A stretch of 64,000 bases of DNA from assembly GCA_028554795.2 (NCBI GenBank), contig CM068826.1, forward strand, positions 102,612,346 to 102,676,345, given 5' to 3'. The notes beneath the pieces are model-generated. The model did no database searches and was not told where the DNA came from. It worked only from the letters and a program-made list of their open reading frames with translations. Shown one piece after another: positions 12,001 to 24,000 of the stretch. Each line of letters begins with the position of its first letter. The first letter of the stretch is position 1. The position numbers were made by a program, and so were the translations under genes. This DNA comes from Sinohyriopsis cumingii. Taxonomy: Eukaryota > Mollusca > Bivalvia > Unionida > Unionidae.

Positions 12001-15000
12001 GTGGTCTAAAGTGCTCTCCATTACGGATCACTGCCATCTCACCTCTGTCTGCATGGGTTTGAGTCTAGGATTCGGCCAATGTGGGTATATGAGAAAGTTT
12101 GCCAGTAGCTTCTCGTGAGTCGGTGGTTCTTCCCGAGGTTTTCCTGGGTTCTTCCTCCACCATTAATACTTGCCACCATGCATAGCCTATCATGTGCTGA
12201 AAAATGTTGTTAAACCCCACAACAACAACATATGGTAAATTCCTTTGACAGGAGTTTCTAAAAAGCACGATACCCAGGATCTAAATATTAACAAATTTAC
12301 ATTTTTATTAGAGCAACAGTTTTCATTTGTCTTCCAATTCATTCAATGCTATGTTGTTATTATCAATCACTTTTTTCTTGGCAAGTCATTTTATTTTCAC
12401 AAATAGGAGTTGTGACTGAAATTAATTTTGCCATATGTTCTACAAGCTAACATAATTAGCCATGGTGGCTCCATGGTTAGCATGACAGACTTGTAGATTT
12501 TAAATGTACCATTGGATCTGCTAGGGTGTTTCCCTGAGCAACACACTTTAACTGCTTCAGAATCACAAAATTTTCATTTACAGCTGTACACATAAAACTC
12601 CAAACAAACACAAACTAATGTGACATTTTGCTAAAACCATTTCAAGCATCTTCATTTCAACTGGCAATTAACAAAGTTATTTTAAAATTAAAAGATGCCA
12701 GTTTCCTTCTGATGTCAAGTTTTCATATGTATTTGAATATATCATGTCCATCTTAAATGTCTTATATATGGTACCTATAGGACCAAAATATGCTATTTTC
12801 TAACAGTATTAAGTCACAATTTAGGTGCATCACCTGGTAATGCAATAGGGAAAGCTGGCAGGTAATTCCTCCTTAAATGATACTAATCAATGAACAAATG
12901 TGGAATGGATAAGTTTATTTTAAGCTGTGTTAGATTACGATATCCAATCAAACATAAAGTATCTGAATGACAAAACCAGATTGAATATTTTCAAAAAATT
13001 GCACAATTTATAAAACAATGGCTGATATTTCATCCTGAGGTTTAAATTACAAAGCTCAGTTTGTTTTTTATTTATAAGCAGTGTCAATGGGATTTTGGAT
13101 CAACACTTATATTTGATTCAGACTCCATTATGGATCACTGCCATCTCACCTCTATCTGTGTGGGTTGAGTCTCAGATTCGGCCAATGTGGGTATGTGAGA
13201 AAGTTTGCCAGTAGCATATCGTGGGTCAGTAGTCCTTTCCGGGATTTTCCTAGGTTCTTCCTCCACCATTAATAATGGCCGCCATGTATAGCCTATTGTG
13301 TGCTGAAAAATGGCGTTAAATCCCACAACAATAACAAATCTTTTTTCAATCATTCATTTAATTAACCGCATTATATCCTATCACCTTTATTGCTTGGAGC
13401 CAATTTTAGGAGACATAACAATAGACTTACCTGTGCAATGTTCTTACATGTCTGCACATTTATTCCTTAGCCCCAGTCAACCAGTCAAAAGGGACAAAGC
13501 TCTTACCTGTCTGCATATATATTTTAATGTTCTAATCAACTCTGAAGTTTTAAGTTTTTAACATACTAGTTTAAGTTGAAACTTAATATAAGCAAACCTG
13601 CCTCTTAAGACATCGAAAATTGATGCTTTTCAGGTTCCTTTCAGCTAGTTTACTGTAAAAGTTAAAATTCTATTATGAAACTGTCTTGTACGGTTAATTC
13701 TTTGTCTTCAGAAAGATTTGACTGTACCAGTATGTCACCATTGAAAGTGTGTGCACTGCCAATAAATAGTAACAACCAACTTCACATGCTCATTGCCTTT
13801 GATTAACAGAAAAGTAGAGTAGAATAAACAATCATTAAGCTTATAGTTTTTGAGAGAGAGAGAAACTTACATAGAGACAATTCATATACACCCTACTCCC
13901 AAGTAATACATCCACAAACTCATCTGTTGTGCAGTCATCACGAAACAAAACCTCAGCATTGAAAATTTATGACCAAAGTTAAGGAACAAAATACACACAT
14001 ATATTGTCAATCACAAAATATAAATGAGCACATATTTGCACATTTAGCAAACAAAGTTATTTTCAAAATAAAGATTATGCACATGAATTGGTCAAGTAGG
14101 GGAACTGAAAACTGTGAGCATTCCACCAGCCATATATGTCTTCTTCTCATGGCAACAGAGGGATGGCCAGAAACCATTCAAGCATAGCGTCAACAGCGTC
14201 ATCCACATGGGCTTTTACATTGATGGTACAGACAGGTTCGTCACAGGCCACAGAAAACAAATCCAACAGACACGACATTGATGGTCCAGTGGTGTTTGTT
14301 TAAGTTTCAGTTTTTCTTTTTGTGGTCAGTGGTTCCTCATGCTTGTCAGCTGATGCAACTATGATGCATTCTGCTCTAAACAATTCTTTGGATATGGTCA
14401 CAAGTAATTCTTTGCTGAATAGGCGATGTTTGAATCATGGATCGGAGATGGTGGCCAAGACAAGCTTCTTGTTGCTGGCAATGTCAGCAAAGCAAGTGTT
14501 CAGTGATGTCAACATGTCACAGCGCATTGTCTGAATACCATGACTCACTTCATGCTCTCGAGCCAGCAACATTCGAAGCATTTTCAGCATAGTTCAACAG
14601 CCACATGAGGCCTCATTGGCTGGATGGCTGCTGTGATTGGAATGAGTGCATGAATGGTATTGATAATTTGTTGTGTGCAGACAATCAGCGGTAGTTTACA
14701 GCAAGTGTGTTAAAAAGTATTTACTTTTAAGAATATATTGTCTTTCAATTAACACCCAAATCAAATATTTGTTTTTTAATTTCCTCTATTTAATTCTGAT
14801 TTCAAATTCAAAGCTACGTCAAGATGAATGTTATGACTGAATTCACATTTTGGAAATTTGTTTACATCGGCACCGATTATTTCTTCCGATACGAATTATA
14901 TCAATTGTTCTAATAATCGGCCCGATTATGAGTATTGCCGATTAATCGGTACAGCTTTACTAAAACTAGATTAGAATAGAAAACTTGACAGCATGTATCC

Positions 15001-18000
15001 AATCACAGCAGAAATCATACAGCAATATTATACTAGTTTTTGATATCATACACCAGACCAGCACATATTTAAATGCAGCTATAACAAAGGGAGGTGAAGA
15101 ATGCATTACCAAGGCAACCTAAGTGTGTGAGAATGGCAATGTGATCATACTGAGAAAAAAAAGAACTCTGTCATAAAAAAATTAAAGAAAAGTTGGAAAT
15201 TTATAGATGAAGTATATTTCCTGTTGAAAAGAACCTTTCTCCAACTTACTTTAAGGTGGAAAACGTTCAGAATACTTATATGTGGATTGTGAAGCCCTTT
15301 ATTTCTGCCTATAGTGTGATACTTAACATGAGCAAATGTAGTAACTAAAGTATTCAGTCTAAGAAGAATAACACTGCAAAAATGGTAACTGATTGTCATT
15401 CTGAAAATTGACTGAGATACTGAATTTAGCATCTACATATTTTTACATAGTGAATAGAATGTTGTAACCTATTTATGTGTGCCTCATTTATTACTCAAAA
15501 ATTACCAAAGGAATGAAATTGTGGCAAACACAGGTATAACTTATATTGATATAGGTTATCTGTGGTTTGATAATCCATTTATGTTGGATTAAGGAAATCA
15601 CATTTAATTTCTTTTATATCTACACAGAGTAGTTTGCAAACATGCAATACTTTTGCACAAACAGCATAAAACAATTAATGAACAAATTTATATAAGGATT
15701 TATAGAAGTTTTTAATAAAATAGGATCATTAACTCTGTCAAATTCTAAAAGAAAAAGGGAAAATTATCTGACCAGGTCTTCTTGCTATTCAACTGAATAT
15801 GATAAGACATTTAAATTTGACCCATAAAATCGTTCAAAGGCTTATTAAGCATAAATAACATTTTGATGTTGCCGACATAGTTCTGTCCATCAAAGGATAC
15901 TATAGTCGTGAAGGATCAGCTGCACCATCTTCTCACTTGTCTTTGTTAATGTTACAGTTGAGTTAAAAGAGATCCCACCTCCCTTCTTTGGCTGAAAAAG
16001 AAAACAATGAAACATTGGTAGCACCAGGAAAGAGCTTAACACCCTTCCGTCAACCTATTTTTCCAGGACTTGGTTCAATTCCCAGAGAGTGATGGTCAAA
16101 TGCAAAGTGAAATGACTATCCCATACTATAAACCATATGTCTGGCAAAGATCAAATGTAAGTGGAAGTGTTCTATAAAGTATTGGCCTGATTAAAGCTTC
16201 ATTTTTGCTTAGTTAACAATAAACAGAGAAAATTTAAGGTAATAAATTTTAACAAGTCTACTGTTTATATTTTATTTGTATAACTCAAGTTTTATACACA
16301 TTAAGTGTTGAGTGATGGTATGTACGGCCAGAATAATAAGGTTGATAAATGACATTAGCATTGTCTCGCCAGTCTGAGATGACAGATTCATGATAGCAGA
16401 AACCATACACTGATGGTCCAGGCAGCTGGAATGGTCAGCACTCAGTATAATGTGCAGTGAATGATGTATAACTTATGATCTGAAATGATCATCATTGTAA
16501 GAACATTTCTAGGTATCTTCACTGAGGGTGGGGATGGCATCTCGATGTCCCCAATAAAACTTGTAAACAATTCCAAATTTGGATGAATGCTTAATGCTTC
16601 GTATTCAGAATATTTAGTGCATGCCTTTTTGTGGCCCTTCAAATGCCAATTCAAGCCATTGGACCAAAATGTGAGGAAGAACATTTTGTGCGGGCAAGGC
16701 AGTTTTCATACTTGTCCTCTAAAACTTCAAAGCATCTGCACTTCCTGCACTTGACTGACATCGCTGTAAAGAATGAGAGATGAAAAAAGAACAAACAAGT
16801 ACTTACAACAAAAATAGAAATGGTTCAAATAGTTGGACTCTCATTACTATGATAAACCAAACTTTAGCAGTTCAATGCAATTACAATGGTGAAAATCTAA
16901 GTGTTTCCATTCAATATCACATGGACCAGTACTGCATAAACATGAATAAATTCACCTGGAATAATGAATATACACCAGGTATATCAACTTCTGACTTAAA
17001 ATATCAGTGAAAACAAATTTCAGATGGTCAACGTATTCTCCAAAGGCATTCTTTGCAGTTGTAATTTCAGTCTAAAATGGTATACATCAGGAATATTGGT
17101 GGCAGAGTAATGGGAACAGAGGAGTTAACTTGTTACAGTTACGTCTCTTGAACTATATGATACAGATAGAAAGATGTTATTTTTAATCTTTCATTGAAGT
17201 CTGGATTCGGAGGCAGCTGAGAATAATTTCCTAATGATAATATTATCTGACAGCTAATGTATCTGACAGAGAAAATCCATCGAGTTAAAAAATTATAATC
17301 AGGTGCAAAATCTTTTATGAAAACCATAACACAACTTTTCTATGTAACCTTGAATCCAAGGTCATAGGGGCAAATGAGCATGTTGTGGGATGAATTGTCT
17401 TCGGTTGACAACAATTCAAGCCAAATACGACGGGAATCTATTAAGGGGGTTAGAAATATATACTAATGAAAATTTTTAAACTAAATCATGTATAGCCCCA
17501 GAGAGTTGTTTGTCAATGAGGTTTCAAGTACTTCCAAAAACTTTCAAGTAGTATTGTTTCTAAAGGAAAGTGGACTTTTTGTATGTTACTTTGCTTAACA
17601 TGACATCAATGGATGCAAACAATGAAATAAATAACACAAATGTCCAAGTAACTAATTAGTGCACCATTAGATCAAAGTGATGCTATTAGCTGCCAATCAC
17701 ATTTATCATTTAAGACCACAGTCTGTTGTTGTTGTTTTGGGTTTAATGCCATTTTTCAGCATATTGATAGGCTATACATGGTGGCTCATATAACTGGTGG
17801 AGGAAGAAGCCATGAAAACCTTGGTAAGAACCACCAACCCATGGGAAGCAACTGGGAAGCTTCCTCATATATCCACACTGACTGAGCCAAAGACACCAAT
17901 CCACATAGATGTGCAATGGCAGTGATCAGTAAAGGTGAGCACTTTAGGCCACTTGGCCACCCTGGGCACCCATAACCACTGGTGGGACAGTGAAAATGTT

Positions 18001-21000
18001 GTCTGAATCAGAAGATACTGTAGTCTGTAAAGGTTATTATACAGTTTGAAATGGCCAAAAATGGACATAATAACTGAATTCCTATTTTAGGGGTGGTTGC
18101 AAGGTGAGGTTCTGCAAACTGTTATATCTATACATAAAACTAAGAAAAATAAGCTCTAAACTTTCCATTTACTCTAGCTAATATGTAACTCGATCTGAAA
18201 ATCTTTTGGCATGTCCTTTGTTTATAATTTTGTATCTGTAATCTGGTAGAAAAGTACCAGGAATTTCTTTTTTTTGAGGATGACTGTTTGCAATCTTCTC
18301 AAAATGCTGAATTTGTTATTGGGTATCTAATGAATATTGGTCATTAATTAAATGAAACCCACTAATATTCATAGTCAGGTGGAAATGTCAATTTATATGT
18401 GGAAATAACTTCACAAAATGGTACTAATTCCATTCAACACATGATTTATGCTACCTTGAATAGTAAAATATTGATTGTAATTTATTTCAGACTGAAAAAA
18501 GGCTTGTATCTGATACCTTAAAATATATGTGTGGCTTGGTTTTGTTGAGACGTATTCCTACACTTTCTAACTCACTTGTAAGTAGCTCTCTGAAAAGAAA
18601 GAAGAAAATTTAGGGAACTTTTTTAAACTTATTTATTCACCGTTTGACTCTGGAAAAGTCTTTCATTTTGTTTAGTAAGACAAACATCTGCTATGAGATG
18701 GGAAATAGAAATCAACAAAGGGGTTTACATGTAAAAGACAAATTACTCACACCAACAGAAGCACAATTGTAGTAGCTGATAATATAAAGACCATGGATTA
18801 ACACTGTGACATTTGGAGTTAAGTGCCTTGAATAGAGCTGCACCATGAGAACTGACAAAGGTTGGTCTCGACTGGATTCAAAACTGTTAACCACTGGTTT
18901 TGAGTCTAAGCTAACAAGTAAGTCATCATGGAGGCAGAAAATATTACTGGTCAAGTCTCAGCAAACAAGTAAGTCATCATGGAGGCAGGAAATATTACTG
19001 GTTATGTCTAAACTAAGAAGAAAGTCATCATGGAGGCAGAAAATATTACTGGTCAAGTCTAAGCTAACAAGTAAGTCATCATGGAGGCAGGAAATATTAC
19101 TGGTTAAGTCTAAGCTAACAAGTAAGTCGTTATGGAGGCAGGAAATATTACTGGTTATGTCTAAGCTAACAAGTAAGTCATCATGGAGGCAGGAAATATT
19201 ACTGGTCAAGTCCAAGCTAACAAGTAAGTCATCATGGAGGCAGGAAATATTACTGGTTAAGTCTAAGCTAACAAGTAAGTAATCATGGAGGCAGGAAATA
19301 TTACTGGTTAAGTCTAAGCTAACAAGTAAGTCATCATGGAGGCAGGAAATATTACTGGTTAAGTCTAAGCTAACAAGTAAGTCGTCATGGAGGCAGGAAA
19401 TATTACTGGTTATGTCTAAACTAAGAAGAAAGTCATCACGGAGGCAGAAAATATTACTGGTCAAGTCTAAGCTAACAAGTAATTCATCATGGAGGCAGGA
19501 AATATTACTGGTTAAGTCTAAGCTAACAAGTAAGTCGTCATGGAGGCAGGAAATATTACTGGTTATGTCTAAACTAAGAAGAAAGTCATCATGGAGGCAG
19601 AAAATATTACTGGTCAAGTCCAAGCTAACAAGTAAGTCATCATGGAGGCAGGAAATATTACTGGTTAAGTCTAAGCTAACAAGTAAGTCATCATGGAGGC
19701 AGAAAATATTACTGGTTAAGTCTAAGCTAACAAGTAAGTCATCATGGAGGCAGGAAATATTACTGGTTATGTCTAAACTAAGAAGTAAGTAATCATGGAG
19801 GCAGGAAATATTACTGGTTAAGTCTAAGCTAACAAATAAGTCATCATGGAGGCAGGAAATATTACTGGTTAAGTCTTAGCTAACAAATAAGTCATCATGG
19901 AGGCAGGAAATATTACTGGTTAAGTCTAAGCTAATAAGTAAGTCATCATGGAGGCAGGAAATATTACTGGTTAAGTCTAAGCTAACAAATAAGTCATCAT
20001 GGAGGCAGGAAATATTACTGGTCATGTCTAAACTAAGAAGTAAGTCATTGAGGCAGGAAATATTACTGGTTAAATCTAAGCTAACAAATAAGTCATCATG
20101 GAGGCAGGAAATATTACTGGTTAAGTCTAAGCTAATAAGTAAGTCATCATGGAGGCAGGAAATATTACTGGTTAAGTCTAAGCTAACAAATAAGTCATCA
20201 TGGAGGCAGGAAATATTACTGGTCATGTCTAAACTAAGAAGAAAGTCATTGAGGCAGGAAATATTACTGGTTAAATCTAAGCTAACAAATAAGTCATCAT
20301 GGAGGCAGGAAATATTACTGGTTAAGTCTAAGCTAACAAGTAAGTCATCATGGAGGCAGGAAATATTACTGGTTAAGTCTAAGCTAACAAATAAGTCATC
20401 ATGGAGGCAGGAAATATTACTGGTCATGTCTAAACTAAGAAGTAAGTCATTGAGGCAGGAAATATTACTGGTTAAGTCTAAGCTAACAAGTAAGTCATCA
20501 TGGAGGCAGGAAATATTACTGGTTAAGTCTAAGCTAACAAGTAAGTCATCATGGAGGCAGGAAATATTACTGGTTAAGTCTAAGCTAACAAGTAAGTCAT
20601 CATGGAGGCAGGAAATATTACTGGTTAAGTCTAAGCTAACAAGTAAGTCATCATGGAGGCAGGAAATATTACTGCAAATATATTATTCAAGAAGATGCCT
20701 CTACAAAGTTTCATTTATGTAGGATCAAAACAAAGTTTTATTAGATGCAATTGGGTTAAAAACAGAGGATATAACAAATGGATCACTCAACATATACAGG
20801 TTACCTGAGCATGAAAACACAGATTTACTCTAGAGTACAATAGATGTGGCTATGATCCCCGGGGTCACCCTTTGGAGCAAGCAGGTGTGAGTATAGATTC
20901 TAAAATAATACTTTAAAATGTGTGAAAAACATGGGAATTTGTTTTGGCAAGCCATTTATTTAATTCTATTCGTTCAAATAGCTTTTTTTTAAATTTTTTG

Positions 21001-24000
21001 GGCTCAATCTATTGATTTCAAATACTTTGCTAATATCCAGGAAAATATGTGCAAAGTGTGTTGTGTACATGAAGTTAAATAAAATATATAACAGAACAAG
21101 TTATATTTGATTTTGGAGGAACATTCTAATTAATATTTTATGCAAATTTCCATGTGTCAGGCATCTTACTTTTGTATTTCACCCTTTGTCGCATCCAGCA
21201 TCATCAGCACCAAATCAGCTGTCCTTGCAACGGCAATAACTTGCCTTCCTCTACCCTTTCCTGTATTAGAATAAATTATATTGATCATAGATCAAGATGA
21301 ATAGTCAAATCTACCTTAAAGGTCACCTCTATTAACAAACAACACATCTTTAAGAACATCTTCCTGTTAACAGCCCTTAATGAGTGTGTTTGTGATTTGG
21401 ATTTTTAACATAGCTTTAACGATTTTTCAGTCATATTGCTATGATGTCAACAGTGTGGCAGTTTATAGTGATGTCTAGCACTGAGGTAGCATCATGTTCC
21501 ACTGAGTCACATTATCCTGACACCAGGCCAACCAGTCCTAACCTCTTAATGCTTAGCACCTAGCATAGCAGTTGTCAGTACCATTTTTATAAGACTTTGG
21601 TATGACCACTTATTGACCTATATAATTGGCTGGTGCATCTGTGTCAGGTCAAAGGGGAAGAAAATACCTTGATCATATATTTTCTTCATGTGGTCAATAA
21701 TCTTTGATAGAAATTATAAAGAAGAGAAAATGAAATCTCTAATAGAAACTGTAAAGAAGAGAAAATGAAATCTCTAATAGAAACTGTAAAGAAGGGAAGA
21801 CGAAATCTCCAACAAAATCATTACTGCATTTATTTCCAAAGTTGCACAAAGATTGGACAACAATGGAGCCAACTGGCACCCTACATTTCAGAATGGAGGC
21901 AAATCGTTATCTCATAGCAGGCCAATCTCATAATAATAACATTTACACTGCCTATTTTACAGGTTATTACATGAACAACCAAATAGATAACAATCTTACT
22001 TATGCCTCCAACCATACTCTAAATCAGGTCAACAATTTTATACCTTGCCAACATTACTGTCATCAGACTTCATCAAGATTCGGCTTGAGAATGTTATGTT
22101 TCTCTTCTTTTTATTTGATATGGCATCCGATTCTTGTTGGAAGCTTAATTTTCTGTTTTGACTCTTTGTCTCGGTTTTTGTGGGTTTTACCAGCTTGGTC
22201 ACTAGAGTCAATCATACATGTGGCAATTTATATAGCTTGCACAATTTAGTGTGACACTGGAGTAAAGAAATTTTTTATCCGATGTTCCACATCTACTTCT
22301 TAGAGGAATTTTACTGTATATATAAATGACAAATGGTGATATATATGTCATTTCATGGCACTAAGCCTAACTTTTCCATTCCTGGAAAGAACACTGAAAT
22401 AATCTATAATTATACTTGTGAGACTGGAACTACTAACAAATCAAGGTACATGCTTTAAACACAGCAATATTCTAGCAATGTTTTAGCTGAATATGGCCAA
22501 TGATGTTGACTTTCAATAACTTCAACACATCACCATCTCACTCTGCTGTTGCGGCCATCACTGCCATAAAGATCTACATCGGGTACAGGTGAGAGAAAAA
22601 AAGGCCACATTCAGCAGCCTCATGGACAAATTTAAGGCCCTTACCTTGTGCTGCACCTTCAATGATTCCTGGCAAATCAAGGAGCTGAATGTTGGCACCA
22701 TTATGCTGAAAATGGATATAAAGTAAATTAGAGATATGTTTAGCCCATGGGTTTCACATAAATGCTAAAATGATTTAGAAAACACAATTACAATTCAGTA
22801 ATCTGCTTCTGCTGATACACATACTAAGTATTCATTATTTTCATGTGCATCTGTTCTTGTGGTTTTCCAAAATAAAATAATTTTGCAGGTACAGTGGAAC
22901 CCCGCTATAACGCGATGATCGGGGTCCATAAAATCGGATCGCGTTAAAAGCGGGGTCGCGTTAATGCGGGGTTTTACAATATTTAACTTTTTTCCGAGAA
23001 CATATACGTGTATACATGTACAATGATCAAAAGTCGGCTTATCATCAGATGAATATTAACTGGAATGCATTAATTAAGATATATTCAAAATAATCGATGG
23101 CTAATATATTTATAGGTTATTACTGTGCATTAAAAACATTTACTAATTTTTATTTGTTTGAACGATAATACAGATTGACCGATAATACCAGACTATCGCT
23201 ATATCATGAAAAGTGTATCAACACCGTATGCTACCATGCCGTCGTGGCATGCAGTTCATCCATAATGGATGTAATTTCATTGAAAATCGTACAGATTTAA
23301 AATATTCAATAATTTTGTAATAGTCTGAATTTGTCGTGTAAAATATAGGATGAACAAAATATTGAAACCATTTACTTGCCGTCTGATATCGTACGGTCAT
23401 TGCATGCAGCTATTCCCGGGTCTACATACGGTGTCTGTACAAATTTCATACCGCTAAAATTTTATCATATGCGACAACTGCAAGAATAATTAACAATCAA
23501 CGCATGATTTCAGCGTGCAAATAACTTTTATTTCAGATTTTGTGAACATCAAAAGAAACATGTGAAAACTGCTAAATTAATCGTTGCGCAAAGTGCAAAG
23601 TCAGTGTGGTTCCAAATTTAAATTTCATCATTTCTTGAAAAATATATCCAATGACGTTTGCTTCTTTGCCACGAACTGTTGGGTTCTAGCAAAGTCAAGA
23701 ATGTTTCTTAATTGAAGGACTTTGACGCTGTCAACATCTTGTGTTTCCAGCCACCTTAAACTTGCTTCTAAATGTACTACTGCTTCAGACACTTTTGGTG
23801 GGGGAGTTGGGGTGCCATCGTCATCGTTATCATTATCGTCACTGGTTTCAGGTTCTGATTGTGCAGCTTCATTCTTCCTGCTGACATTTGTAACAATTTC
23901 GTCATCTGATATGTGTTCGTATATAGGGCAGATGTCATCTACTGAATACCAGTTAAGGATATCATGATGACTGTGCTCGTATTTTTTGAGTGCTTCTTCT

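Noticed and set aside
14322-14534. 70-codon plus-strand frame
   Set aside because: It is the opposite strand of the hAT transposase relic, which explains its openness.
18845-20722. Repeat protein genes of 126-232 codons on both strands
   Set aside because: Open frames follow from a 51-base unit free of stops; they start and end within the array, are broken by TAA in some units, and lie in a DRG2 intron.
21842-22249. 135-codon plus-strand open frame
   Set aside because: Low-information composition typical of chance frames; no recognisable family and antisense to DRG2 intron 5.
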